64,000 nt of DNA. It comes from Rotaria macrura (taxonomy: Eukaryota > Rotifera > Eurotatoria > Philodinida > Philodinidae). This document shows positions 33,258 through 45,777 of the stretch, in pieces (the first letter of the stretch is position 1; each line of letters starts with the position of its first letter). The stretch spans positions 1 to 64,000 of the forward strand of contig OENT01000273.1 of the NCBI GenBank assembly GCA_900239685.1, read 5' to 3'. A program made the position numbers and the translations under genes. Under the pieces are notes generated by a model. The model was not told the DNA's origin and searched no databases. It saw only the letters and a program-made list of their open reading frames with translations.

Positions 33258-34966
33258 AATAGACAAAACATTTCTCGATCGATTCATGTGCTTTTTATCA
33301 AACAGCGATACGACATGGGTAAACACTGAATAAAAAAGAACAACCTACTTTCAATTTTTTCTTGTTCCGTTCTCTTCTTAATTTCATCACTACAGTTATT
33401 TTTCTTTCCCAAGTAAGTCATTCACAGCAGAAAGACAACATTTTATGAAAGTAAAACTGCATTTTGATCGTGAAAATTCCACCATAGCGATGAACACTCT
33501 GATCATAAGATTCATCACGTTGAGCTCTATCGACTCATGTCCTTTTCACTACCTTTAAATGTAACTTTCAACTCTTCTTTACGAAAAAGAATTCATTCTT
33601 CACCTGATGTAATAATGCGGAGTAACTTAATTCCAACACTCCAGCTATTCGTCTTCTTGCCTTATTTCATCACACAATAGAACATGCATGGGAAAATATT
33701 CACGATCAGTAAAAAATATCTTGGCGCTACTAAAAGTACAGAATTTGGAAATAAAGTTGACATAAGAAATGAATTTTAATTTAAAGCTCACTTACAAAAG
33801 ACAAAATTTCGACCGTCCATTGTGGGTATTGATTGTTTTCAAAAAATAGCGCTGCTTCTAAGACTTCTTACTGTACATTAAGCATTTTTTTCATCGAGTC
33901 GTAACAAAAAAGCTTAGTTTTGGCTCAAATATGGGGAACAAAATATTGAACAAACTGCAGAAGCACAACTGTGTATTTATGTTACATGCGAAATAATCAG
34001 TAGATCAAATTTTAATTTGCACACATGTAAATTTCATTTTTTTAATTGCCTTACAATAAAATATATCAGCGTAATTATATAATCGAAAAAATCGTTTCTC
34101 TTGCTTAACTAACGGTGTAATTTTTTGAAAAGTTCATTTCGCAAAATTTCGAAAAAATAAACTCATCAAGAATTTGTCGATGCAAAATCAAGTGATTTGG
34201 GCTCTAAAGCAGCTGCTATCAAATTTAAAGTTCCTGCTAGCACCATTCGTCAACATTGTCGAGAACAAAATCTTAATATCCGTTTTGGTAGACCTTAATA
34301 TTTAACAACCAATCAAGAAAGCTATTTTTTTTCTCTATTGAAACTTCCTCTGGAATATGGTTTCGACGTAATGAAGAACCTCGTTCTTCAACTGGTTACC
34401 GAACATTTTGAATCTTTTCAATTGATTAACTAAATCATGGCATATAGCGATTGTATCGTTTTTGCGTGAGCTTTAAAGTCAAATTCATTTCTTACGTCAA
34501 CTTTATTTCCAAATTCTGTACTTTTAGTAGCGCCAAGATATTTTTTTCTGATCGTGAATATTTTCCCATGCATTTTCTATTGTGTGATGAAATAAGGCAA
34601 GAAGACGAATAGCTGGAGTGTTGGAATTAAGTTACTCCGCATTATTACATCAGGTGAAGAATGAATTCTTTTTCGTAAAGAAGAGTTGAAAGTTACATTT
34701 AAAGGTAGTGAAAAGGACATGAGTCGATAAAGCTCAACGTGATGAATCTATTGATCAGAGTTTCAATTAAAAAAATGAAGTTTTTAAAACTGAGAACAGT
34801 TTTCTTTCGTGAGCTCCGTGCATTTGTGCTGGAGTGATGTGATTAGGAATAAAGCACAACAAAACAAAAAAGAAAGTAGGTCTCTTTTTATGATCACTCC
34901 TCCCTCATATCTTATTCTTGTTTGATAAAAAGCACATGAATCGATAGAGAAATGTTTTGTCTATTC
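33257..34966. mobile_element. Long inverted-repeat DNA transposon relic (pogo/Tigger-like)
   Basis: Two arms of roughly 500 bp are inverted copies: GAATAGACAAAACATTTCTC at the left end is mirrored by its complement at 34947-34966. The match is especially long and clean between 33480-33780 and 34490-34750 (for example TTGGCGCTACTAAAAGTACA). The central 700 bp hold a helix-turn-helix transposase fragment. The arms differ near their outer thirds by insertions. Such long arms with a coding centre suggest an old DNA transposon whose catalytic domain has been deleted. Confidence 0.75.
34162..34434 (+). pseudogene. Transposase N-terminal helix-turn-helix remnant
   Basis: The frame reads KAAAIKFKVPASTIRQHC, a Psq/CENP-B type helix-turn-helix, followed by GRP, an in-frame TAA, then YLT..QE..FFSLLKLPLEYGFDV. 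Known: pogo/Tigger-class transposases have exactly this order, with a Psq helix-turn-helix, a Gly-Arg-Pro linker and a second block (LT..QE..LV..L......GF). The DDE catalytic domain is absent. One internal stop and the missing C-terminus make it a relic. It sits centrally between the arms of the 33257-34966 element, which supports the assignment. Confidence 0.6.
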
Positions 34967-37121
34967 CGGAATAACAAAATTATTTGAAACAGACACTGGG
35001 GAGTTGATATGTTTAAAACTCTTTTCAAGATTTCAATTTCGTGAAGGAATTAGTATCAACCGCTCTATATATTAACGTATGATGCTAGAGTGTTGGTAAG
35101 GATGTGAATGCGGAAGTGAGTATTGGTATGGCTGAAGATTAGAGGAAAATCAACACACACACACACACACCGCACACTCAAGAAAATAATACATAGGCAA
35201 GAATTATGCACATTGAAAAGTAAAGCATTCAACGTACGAATAGATGACGAATAATGATGAAATAACAACAAAGATCATACGTTTCATTGATTTTCTTATC
35301 AGTTGAGGTAGATCATTTCTCTGAATCTAAAAATGACAGTATCGTAGCAGCATGGGTCTTGAAAACAAAATAATACTAACTGCAATTTGTATCGACATTC
35401 TCATTCAATAGTATTGCTGATAGTATTAATGCGATGAAATTCTGATGAAAGGCACAGATTCTGGCGTTAAATTCAATGTCACGTTCTTACTTAAAATTTA
35501 TCATTGAGTCGAATATTTTCTGAGATTGATTGATTGTCGATACGGACAGGTATACGTGCGAGTGAAGATTTGAATGATAGTTTTGCATTCAGAGCAGACT
35601 CAAACCTACATCCTATACTTTACTGGAGAAAATAAAATTGTGATAAGTTACTTTACTTGATAAAGTGTCACACATATTACTTTTGAAGATGATGAATATT
35701 AGTGTCTATCATTTGATCAAGATCTGCGATAATGCGCAGTAGTCTTATTTGCGACTTAATTTTATGCTGTTAAAAATAATAATAATGATAATAATAATGT
35801 GGAATTCAGAGAAAAAACATAGGACAGTGGGTAATAAAAACGAAATGAGTATATAAATGAATTTTTTTCTCCAGATCTCATTATGTTTACAGCAAATTTC
35901 TGGCTTCCTTCTCTAATTACTTCCACGTGCACCTACGTTGCGTTGGTTGTTTTTGTTTACTTGCTTATTTTTTTTCTTTTTGTCATCTACGGCGCATTCA
36001 TTTTTTCCTATTTCATCTCTTCTTCGTGTTCGGTTTTTTCTTCTTCCTATGGTTAAAAACATTATATGATAGTATTCATAAATTTTTAATGACGGTTGTC
36101 TATGTTATTTTTCGCTGTGATTAAAAGGTTTTTTTCGTGTCTCACAGAAACACTTTAAATTATAAAACTAAACAGGAAGGTCTGGAAAAGAAGGTTATTA
36201 ATTTTTAACGATGGTAACAACTTAGGAAAGATGTATTTTTTGATAATTTGTCAAATAGTTTTACATCCCTATCACTCCTCAGTTGTTAGCGCCCCTTTTT
36301 CAAGTTAATCTTCACGAATCTTATGTCGGACACCACAACAACCAATGCTGATAACTAAGGCCTTGATACTGTTCGCAAACAATTTCACAACGCTAAAATC
36401 CATACACAAATTAAATACGATGAATATTCCTCAATGGCGTTTTGAGAACAACTAGAGAAGAAAGAACGTTTGCTCCGATGAAAATTTTTTTAAAAACTAA
36501 TAATCTGATTCCTGAGACTTTAATATATTTGTAGAGATTTTTATTGAAAAATAGTTGATGAATTTTTTCGTTTGCATGATTTTGCCAACATTCAAATCTG
36601 TATACTATGAATTGGTTTATCTAACGGCTGGTAATTTTTCTTTTCACAACGACAAAACTAGTTTCCACGTATTTTTCTATTTTTCCAACAATTATACAAT
36701 ATGAGATTCATGAAAATATAACAATTCATGACTATTATCGAATTGAGGCAGCACAGAATATTTTCTTAATCATTTACTGTTTTGCGTAGTAAAAGTATAT
36801 TTTATCACTAATTTTCAAGTATCGCTAGTGTTTGCATCAACATAATTATATGCAGCCTGTCTTGTCCGTGTGGATGTAATTAAATGATACATGTTTGTAC
36901 TTTCATACAGAGCTCGCTTCTAGGAAGATCAGCATCGAATCAACAGCTATTGCCTAAATTTGAATCCATTCATTAATAGTTATCAGACAATCTACGAGCT
37001 AAACATGACTATCGTGAAACAAGTGGACTAAAAAATAAACAAGCTTGAAAAAAAAACTTTTATTTCATAAAAGAAACTCCTGAATAGAGAGTAACAGTAG
37101 TAGCACAACAAAATCGAGTTT
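34967..37121. other. Intergenic without recognisable genes; short AC microsatellite
   Basis: A (CA)n run lies at about 35153-35170. Between 35927 and 36124 a Phe/Leu-rich plus-strand frame is a T-rich artefact. This is the transition from the repeat-rich to the gene-bearing part of the window. Confidence 0.4.
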
Positions 37122-37634
37122 TTATTTTCTTAAACGTTCTACCATGTGTTTATTTCCATATTTCTTTACCAGAAAAATATTTAATATAAAGAAAATTATT
37201 GCTGGAACATAAACACCAGGCAAATCTACCCAAAACATACTTAAACGTACTCGTCCACTGATAACTTCATGTACATGAACTAACATATGTAATACATAGA
37301 ACATAGTATTCATTGTAAACAATGGTAAACGATAGACAATACGAAATGCAGCAATAATAAGTCCGATACCAAGTAGAAAAAATATACTACCAATATCACG
37401 TATGAAATGAACATTTAATGGACCAAATTCTGGCACACCAGCAGGTAAATTGAAATACCAATGCTGAGGGGCAAATATCATCCATAAGCCATTCAGTATA
37501 TTTATTGTCGCAATAGATAAACAGATTATTGTCCAACGATCAAAGATATTTGTTATAGGCGGCGGATAATTGTGTGTTCGAGAAGATATTTCGAGTGTAC
37601 GTAATGATTCAGCACTTAGTGAACGTCGATTCAT
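37122..37634 (-). CDS. Four-helix membrane protein, function unknown
   Basis: A single-exon frame of 170 codons from a good ATG (37634). Predicted helices by eye: residues 34-54, 79-99, 104-122 and 139-157, with a basic, probably cytosolic N-terminus (MNRRSLS) and C-terminus (KKYGNKHMVERLRK). Between helices 1 and 2 is a conserved-looking loop, GVPEFGPLNVHFIRDIG; helix 3 ends in HMLVHVHE. The loop-plus-histidine layout recalls small four-helix proteins common in bacteria (an NxHFxRDIG loop), so the gene could be of bacterial origin, consistent with lack of introns. That resemblance is from memory and needs a search. The histidines could bind a metal or haem. The 3' end lies in an AT-rich region. 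Confidence 0.75.
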   Translation of the reverse strand: MNRRSLSAESLRTLEISSRTHNYPPPITNIFDRWTIICLSIATINILNGLWMIFAPQHWYFNLPAGVPEFGPLNVHFIRDIGSIFFLLGIGLIIAAFRIVYRLPLFTMNTMFYVLHMLVHVHEVISGRVRLSMFWVDLPGVYVPAIIFFILNIFLVKKYGNKHMVERLRK

Positions 37635-40118
37635 GATTTGTAATATATCTGAAATCGAAAATTATCAAATAGAAAAAGATCATTGTTATTGGATGAAATA
37701 TATAAATGCGTAGAAAGAAGGAAGGAACAGATAAATATTTGTAAGAAGCACTTGATCCATTAGTTGGTTGATACTTTGAACAAACTCATTTCACAATGGT
37801 TAGTTGTACGTGCAATGTATGAAGACTCTTTTTTTTTATTCTGAATTATCATTCAAGTTATTTATAGTCTCAAACTTGAAGACATTTTATTTATATTTGT
37901 GAAAAATCTTAGCCTAACAATCTTTAGAGAAATCTGGCCATTAAGCACTGTTCTACTTTATTAGAAAATAGTATAATAATTGCTCGTACCACCAAAGTTC
38001 TTATTTCTTTTAAAATGCAAAACTAAAACTGAGTAAGATAACGATATGGTACATAGTCATTATGATTTACAACTAATAATTTTCCTCTTTTTCTAGATAT
38101 CTGACATGAGTTTCGTCGTGAGATGAATGGTAGCGTTCCCATTTTTAGAAATATAGAGCAAGTCAACATCAAGTTTAAGAGTCAAAAAAGAAATTCTTCA
38201 ACTGATTACCAGCATTTGCCTATAAGCAGATTTCAGTAACACAAAAAGAATAAGATTGAGCCAATGGATAGATTCGATAATCGTTAGAATACACTGGAAA
38301 TGTCATTCGAAATAAATGCATCTTTCTTTTGACGTAGGATTTTCAAAAAGTAGTCGTTCACTTCTCAGAAAAGTCGAATACATAAATGAATTGGACATAA
38401 GAGACTCATAGGATCCAGGAGCCACGTGTTGGCTCCTACATTCAAATCGACTTATAGTCAAAACGTTATAAGTAAGCTGAAGAACGTTTTTCAGCTACTT
38501 CAATATTATCATACTTCTTTTAGATTCACTCGATCTCCTCAACAAGTCTTAGTCAATTGTGATACTTTCAAATTGTACAGCAGATTTTTTTTCAGGTATT
38601 TTCTCTCAAGGCACATACTGCACCGTGATAGTCGAAAGTCTCTTTAGAACTCTTAACGAATGACTCAGTTGATTTTTTAAGGTAGAAAATCGAAAAGTTG
38701 TAATTCTCTTGTCAAAACATCTCTCTTTAATGTAAGTTTTCCATCAAAATTGACGATCAGGAGACATGACGTGTCATAGATGGTAGTGTTAGTTCTTACT
38801 TTCGTTGATATTTATTGGAATTTTTCTTATATCGTTGAAACTAATTATTCATTTACACAATAATATCTATTCTAACTCTAGTTTCGAATAAGACTGAAAC
38901 AGAATTCAGAACTTTAATTTATTCGATAGCCATCCAAGGCTGAGTATAAATCAAGATTTTGGAAACTTTTCTGAATCTTTGGGAACGATTACAGAAACTG
39001 TTTACATAATAAAGGAAAAAAGAAGGCTGCAGTTATGATATTTATTTCTAGAATGAAAACAAAAATTAACATAACGATAATATCTAGTTGAGAATGTAAG
39101 AATCATTAAACAAAAAAAACAAAGAGTTACAAGAACTTGTCTTCCGCTTGCAAAAACTATTCAAAATAATAAATACCCCGCTTTAGCTTTTGATAGTAGG
39201 TAACAACAAAAGCTTGACTGCATTAACGATACCTCGACGGTTCCGGACGAAAATATATCCGTAAAGCAAAATAGGAATGTTTGTTTTGAATACCATCGAA
39301 ACTGATGATTAAAGTACTTGAAGAACGCATTTCATCGCCAAAGAATAATAATTTCGAATGTCGTGCGTTTGCTGAAATTCATAACGCTGGTTATTTAACA
39401 AATCACGTAGAAATACTGATCTAGAATACGAATTGAGTGTAAATTTTCTATGAAAGGAGAAAAGAAATTTATTGCCGAATACAGAATAAAAGCAAGAAAT
39501 GGGCTCATATTTACAATGTTTCATCTCTTTTATCTAGAATGTTATTGATTTTTTTTCCTATGCTATTCATTATCTACAGTAGTCTGATAACTACGACATA
39601 AAAATATGCATTTCTTTTAGAAATCAAAATACAAGGGAGTAACATTCTTTCAACAAAAACTACGAAAAGAAGTCAAAGAATAACATAGAGAATTTTAATT
39701 TGTTCCATGAAGTATTCAATTTTAAACTTCCCCACTATGATTGATTTTCTTCCAAACATCAATTTATTTTGATGATAGATATCATTAAAAAAAAATCAAC
39801 AGAACTGAAAACTTGCAGACATAACACAATTGTATTGGATTTTAATGAAACAATATATCATATTATTATTATTCATTCGATACGTTAAAGAAAGTGGTGA
39901 AAATTCTTTTTTCTAACTCATTTTTTACTCGATACAATGAATTTCGATTTCATCCATTTTAAAATTATCGAAGAACAGAAAAAAAAACTAGAAATTTCTT
40001 TTTCACAATGGCAAAACCAAACTATTTCTATTGATAAATATATGCAAAACAAAAGATGAGAGCTTATCACCGGATAAAAAATACAAACAAAAAACGACAA
40101 GAAAAAACAAATAAATAG
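37635..40118. other. Intergenic, no gene recognised
   Basis: 2.5 kb of AT-rich sequence with only short frames. It includes the upstream region of the four-helix gene. No TIR pair or tandem array was noted. Confidence 0.4.
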
Positions 40119-40388
40119 TCATTTGTCAAGTTTCGTTGGACGTTTATTTATTGTTAGTTTTTGACGAGATTTTCGACAATAATCAATGAAATATTTTAGT
40201 AAATAAATTATTAAAAGAAATAATATAATAAATGCAAGTATACATGGAATTAATATAAGTAATTGAATACGAAATATAAGCCAAAATGTCGATGAATCAT
40301 GTAGAAAAGAATCTGAAGCCGGCCATAGACTAAAAAAACATAAGTTGCTTAGTAATTGTTCAAAATAGAACCGTAGACTGAATTTCAT
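40119..40388 (-). CDS. Small single-pass membrane protein, unknown
   Basis: ATG at 40388 (an in-frame TGA lies just upstream) opens 89 codons. Residues 38-68 are one long hydrophobic helix (LIFRIQLLILIPCILAFIIL and on), followed by a basic tail (RKSRQKLTINKRPTKLDK). This gives N-terminus-out, C-terminus-in topology under the positive-inside rule. There is no cleavable signal peptide. It is transcribed divergently from RPL4, about 1 kb away. A hydrophobic frame this long in AT-rich DNA could be chance, but the clear start, positive tail and stop make a small membrane protein plausible. Confidence 0.45.
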   Translation of the reverse strand: MKFSLRFYFEQLLSNLCFFSLWPASDSFLHDSSTFWLIFRIQLLILIPCILAFIILFLLIIYLLKYFIDYCRKSRQKLTINKRPTKLDK

Positions 40389-41368
40389 TATTCATTGTGT
40401 TCGAATACGACATGTATTCCTAATTAAATAGCTACTAACTATCATTTCTTGGGATTATCCGTTCGAGACTCAAATCGATCAGTAACAAGATTTACCATGA
40501 ATCATCGGTTACCAATTCAACTCTTTCATAGCGACTCGGTGATAGTAAAGTGCATTATAATCAACTTGTTCTCCACGGATCTTACTCAGCTATGTACCCG
40601 ATATGAAATGCTTAAAAAAAATTTAGTTATCAATCTTACAGTTTGTATTCAAAAGATTCCTGTTTGATTTTTCATTGGAGAACCTTAGTGAGAAGGGTTC
40701 CATATATTTTCGTTGTTCTTACAATAACCTCACTACTTCTCTTGATTATTATAATCAGTCTAGTTTGTTGATAAGAGATAGAGTACTGTACTGTTCTTTT
40801 TTTCCCTCTATTGTTACAATGAAATCCATTCAGTAGTAGATGTTAAATGTCAAAAAATTCGAATTTTCTCATGTTTTTTATTTATCACACAGTTTCATTT
40901 TATAAACTTACGTTTCATTACTATTAACGTCAAATTGTGTAGGCATATCTGACAAAAGAAACTTCCGTTAATCACATTTGACGATAATATATCCGAATTT
41001 CGATCAAAGCATCATATTCGATACTTTGTTATCAATTCACAAAGTGTTGTTACACAAATAATCAATGATTTTCTTTATTTATTGTTACGTTACATTCAAT
41101 TGGTTATTTCTATCGGCTACTGACATCTTAAGCGAAATGTCTATATCTAACGCATTAATGCATTGTAATAAAAATATGAATATCATGGAATATTCTATTA
41201 AATTTAAGTTTCTAATGATAGTTTCGAAAGAAGTTTTTTAGTAATTAAAATCAACAAAGCGTCCAATATTTATCTAAAAAAGTCCATTTTTTTCTGTGGG
41301 GGTCGACGATATTCGCTCCTATCCATTTGCTTTCGAATTCAACCTAAAATCAAGAAGAATTAGTGGAA
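40389..41368. promoter_or_regulatory. Divergent intergenic region upstream of RPL4
   Basis: About 1 kb between the small membrane protein and RPL4; it must contain the RPL4 promoter. A pyrimidine-rich run just before the first exon (TTTTTTTCTG near 41287-41297) resembles the TOP-like starts of ribosomal protein mRNAs, but the transcription start cannot be fixed from sequence. Confidence 0.3.
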
Positions 41369-43679
41369 ATGGTTGGTGTTTTCTATATATTTTTCAATGT
41401 AAATCTTCATTTAAAATTATTTCTTTTAAGGCCGCCTCGCGACCTCTTGTTACTGTTTACGATGAAAAAGGTCAATCAACAGGAAAATCAGTTCTATTAC
41501 CTGCCGTTTTCCGTGCACCGATTCGTACAGATATTGTTAACTTTGTTCATGATCAAATGCGACGTAACAAACGACAAGCACATGCCGTTAGTGATAAAGC
41601 TGGTCTGTTAAAATAATTGTGCTAGTTATTATTCATATTAACTAACGATTTTTGTTTTTTTCTTAATTTGTTGAATGTGTTCAGGTGAACAAACCTCAGC
41701 TCAATCATGGGGTACTGGCCGTGCTGTAGCTCGTATTCCACGTGTGCGTGGTGGTGGTACTCATCGATCTGGTCAAGGTGCTTTTGGTAATATGTGTCGT
41801 GGTGGTCGAATGTATGCACCATTAAAAGTCTGGCGTAAATGGCATCGAAAAATAAATTTAAAACAACGACGCTATGCACTTGTTAGCGCTATTGCTGGTT
41901 CGGGTGTTCCATCGCTTGTCTTAGCTAAAGGTTAATTAACTGTTAGATTTATTAATGCTAGTTAATAATTGTGCGATTCGTATTAGGTCATAGTATTGAA
42001 ACTGTACCAGAAATCCCATTGGTTTTAAACGATAAAATACAAGATTTAAAAAAGACCAAAGAAGCTGTTGCTGTTTTACGTAAAGTTGGAGCTTGGTCCG
42101 ATATTCTCAAAGTTTATGCATCAAAACATACTCGTGCTGGTAAAGGTAAAATGCGTAATCGTCGAACAGTTATGAAACGTGGCCCAGTTATTGTTTATGA
42201 TAAAGACAATGGTGTTAAAAAAGCTTTTCGTAATATTCCCGGTACGTATCTATTTTTATTTAGTTCTATGTTGGATGCCTCTTATCTTGGGAGAACATAT
42301 TCGTATAAAATGTATCTCCAAAAACTAAGAGGTAAATTAAAATGGATTGTTTACGTCTTCGGAAATATCTCATCGGGAAATATTTCTTCTTCATTCTGAA
42401 CAAACAAATTATAGAAAATAATTTAGAGATAAGAATAATGGCTGTTCATCTACATTATAACTTGACGTGAGTAGGATATGCCAGTTTCACGAATAAGTCA
42501 ATAGGATGTAACGATGAGGATATAGATGTAGTACACATCATGTCAGCAGTTAGTAAAAGACCTAGATTCAGAGAATTATGCCTTGATTGAGGATTGCCAT
42601 TTGCATGCTAAAGAATAGAGCCCAGTTAGACAAAAAGATCGATCCAATGATGAAATGTTATGAAAATCGTGTTTCATTATTATAGGTGTATCATTATTGA
42701 GTGTTGAACGTCTTAATTTACTTCGTTTGGCACCAGGTGGTCATGTTGGTCGATTTGTTATTTGGACCGAATCAGCGTTCAAAAAACTCGATGCTCTCTA
42801 CGGAACATGGAGTAAAAAGTCTCAACTCAAGAGTGATTTCAAGTAAGATAATTTTCATGATTTTTGTTTTGCGCAAGTACGACAATCTTTTATGTGCTTC
42901 ATCTATCCGCATCAGGGATTTTGTTATTATTAGAACACCATTCTCTACATATATATTCTTAAATGAGGCTATAGAAAAAAGTTTCAACATTCCCGGAACA
43001 TATTACTATCATAAATGGAAATATATTCCTATAATGTTTTGAAATAAGCTTTTGAAAATTTCGCATTTCTATCTACGGTTTGTTGTTGTCTTCATAACTC
43101 CTGCCGTTAAAAGAAAATGCAATATAACTCGAAGATGACACACTTGGTTGAATTCTTTTTTGAATATTATTCATCAAATATACTTCTTCAACATTTCATC
43201 GCTTTTGTTTTTAGTCTTCCACAACCAATCATGACAAATAGTGACTTGGGACGATTACTCAAGGCATTCGAAGTTCAAAGTGTACTTCGACCACCAATGT
43301 ATGTAAACAATTGTCCATGTTTATTTATTTGTAAAGGTCCATATTTTATTATAATAGTAAACGTCAAGCACGTCGTAAAATTAAGAAGAATCCATTGAAG
43401 AATATTGGTTTAATGTCCCGTCTTAATCCATATTCAGCTGTACAAAAACGTCAAACACTTATAAAACAACTTAAAGGACGACGAACTGGTAAAACAGCTG
43501 AATCAAAGGTAAATAATCGATTCTTTCCCATATATTAGAGTTGAACTCTGCATAATTTACTATGTTTTTCTTTTCAGACTGCAGCTCGTAAACTACGTAC
43601 ACATGCATCTTTAAAAGCAAAACGATTAGCAGGCGTTAATTTACTCAAAAAAGCGACAACTCAAACAAAAGCTTCGTAA
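41369..43679 (+). CDS. RPL4: Ribosomal protein L4 (uL4), large subunit
   Basis: Eight exons: 41369-41371 (the ATG alone), 41431-41602, 41685-41930, 41987-42241, 42686-42842, 43215-43298, 43358-43508 and 43578-43679; all junctions are GT/AG and the joined frame is 389 codons (human about 427, yeast 362). uL4 is a core protein of the 60S subunit whose loop lines the exit tunnel. Seen: [12 protein letters not shown] at the start, [20 protein letters not shown] in the tunnel loop (exon 3), GKGKMRNRR and AFRNIPG (exon 4), [10 protein letters not shown] (exon 5), [13 protein letters not shown] (exon 7), and a basic tail. The first intron (59 bp) has a weak donor, GTTGGT, directly after the ATG; this is the only placement that gives M-AASRPL in frame. 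Introns 4 (444 bp) and 5 (372 bp) are much longer than the others. Confidence 0.95.
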
Positions 43680-44566
43680 ACAATCAACGAGAATTACTCG
43701 TTTAGATTCCGTTTTGTTCTTTGTTTTTTTTATCATCATCTACATGTGATGAACTTGTTGTTATTTTTTACCGTACGAAAAAAGCAAAGCAACAAGAAGA
43801 AAAAATAAATCAATAAGAAGAAATGATAAAAAAATAAAACTAAACGCAGACAAAATAAATTTCTTTGATTTTTAAAAATATTAGATTTTCATCACAGATG
43901 GAATTGTCGATCGTTGATGATTGAGTCAATTAAAAATTTTTCTTGTAAATAATCATGAAATTCTTGCCGTGGCCAAGCATCCTTCAATTTTATAGTATGA
44001 CCGATAAAAGTTATTTATTGAGATGTTCAGATAGATGACTCTTATGATTATTCTAGAAGCGAAGACATACCTAGTTAATAACGAAGTTCGAACGTTAAAT
44101 GATAGTTTTTTCTCGGGTTGTAATTTTCAGGACTCTACGTCTAATTTTTGAATCTTAATATATACAAAAGTACGCTCAGTGAATGAACACGAACGAATGG
44201 TAACTTTTCAGTACAACTGACGGATGAATATGAAAGTGAAGCTAGACACCTGTTGAGTAGCATATTTATTGTACGCTATGTCTGTGTTAAGGTGCTAAAA
44301 TTTCATAATATTTCGTCTTTTATCAAGAGAAATACAGGCTGTCAGTTTAAAATCTACTTAATATAACAATACAATTGAGTCTTCTCGTTGAGAACTACAA
44401 GGCGTTTTTCAGCTCTGTATGAATAATAGATGATCGGGTGGATATGGATGAAAATGGAATGGATTCTTGAAGTTATTCTAACACGTGCATTCCACGAGAA
44501 ATGTTCAGTTATTCGATGGAGAAAATTTCCTAAATGGTCATCAGCTGGATGATTACATAGCAGTCT
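43680..44566. other. Intergenic 3' of RPL4
   Basis: The RPL4 3' UTR is here, with AATAAA-type signals in the stretch 43800-43860. No other gene is recognised. Confidence 0.5.
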
Positions 44567-44574
44567 GAATAAAA

Positions 44575-45769
44575 TAGAGTACTGCACGGGTTCAACTTTT
44601 TGAAACCGCACTCGACCCGACAAATTACTCAGAGCCCGAACCCGACCCGAGCAATAATTTAACACCGTTCTTTTTTCAAAAAATACATTATGTACACATT
44701 GTACGTAACTAATAACTTCATCCTTAGTGTCTTTAACCCTTCCTCGGTATCCTCATTTTATAACTTCATCGGTGTTCTAGGATCCAACTGGACTCATACC
44801 TTTATTTTTTCCTGTTTAGACCTATATATAATTTCTCGTATACCTATTATACAGCTACTGAAGACTAGAGATTAGAGAAGAGGATTCATCTGAAACACCA
44901 AGTGGTAAAGTTTTATTACACACAAAACCGTCAAGTGGGTCCATTTAGGCCACACAACACCGAGGAACGGTTAATACGACTAAAACAATTGTATCGTATA
45001 GCAGTTGAGTTAGGTTTTTCTAGTATCGGATATTTGCCATTTTGAATAGACTTACGAGTTTTTTCTTTTGAACTCATTTCTGAACGATAATAACACGAAA
45101 ATTTAAAGTATGAAAAAGAAATATATCTTTCTTCGAACGAAAAGATCTCGCAGAATTTTATAAGCAGATACCTCCAAGTATCAGCAAAATAAGTTGATAA
45201 ACTTGGCTAACATTGATCGTATAAGAATTTATTATTCAACAAGAACAGCTCAAGAAGATAGTTATTGATTGTCTCAAAATCTAAAAGGACAATAGAAATT
45301 TCGATAGCGAGCTTGATTGAACTAAAAGAAAATATTCTCAGTTTCATCTGCAAGTAAAATACATAAACAAGAGGGAGACGAGTGGGAATTTAAATAATGA
45401 CGCAAAACGAAATAAAGTACATTTCTATCATCTTAGAAATCACGCTCCAGGAACTTTGTTTTTTCTGCTAATCACAAAATGCAGTACTTTTCAAAAGTCC
45501 TCAGCACTCTGGATACGTTACTTTTGCTTAAGGTAGCTAACGTTAAAAACACTGCATTTCGCATGCGTTCCAACATTGTTTTGAACATCAACCAATAGAT
45601 TCCTACTTCTGTGTTCATTCTATTTAACATAGAAAAAGATACAAAACAGAAACATATGTTATGAAATCATAGAAACCGGCACATTTTTGAATCGAATCCG
45701 ACCCCAACCCGACCCGACAGAACTTGAACCCGCACCCACCCGTGGGTCGGGTCGGGTTGCAGTACTCTA
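44575..45769. mobile_element. 1.2-kb TIR element with 8-bp duplication (hAT-like)
   Basis: The left end TAGAGTACTGCA is matched by its complement TGCAGTACTCTA at the right. Just inside lie CCCGACCCGA / GGGTCGGGTCGGG words in opposite orientation. The element is flanked by the identical 8-mer GAATAAAA at 44567-44574 and 45770-45777. Length is 1195 bp. No transposase frame was found; a piggyBac-like MITE is nested within (44737-44970). The 8-bp duplication suggests hAT. Confidence 0.85.
44737..44970. mobile_element. piggyBac-like MITE, 234 bp, TTAA target
   Basis: It begins CCCTTCCTCGGT and ends at the complement of CCGTTCCTCGGT, with TTAA immediately on both sides (44733-44736 and 44971-44974). 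TTAA targets followed by a CCC-type terminus are diagnostic of piggyBac. No protein. It is nested in the 44575-45769 element. Confidence 0.8.
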
Positions 45770-45777
45770 GAATAAAA

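Noticed and set aside
42242..42685. Possible C/D snoRNA in RPL4 intron 4 (ATGATGA near 42647)
   Set aside because: The C-box-like word sits only about 35 bases before the acceptor with no D box, leaving no room for a snoRNA.
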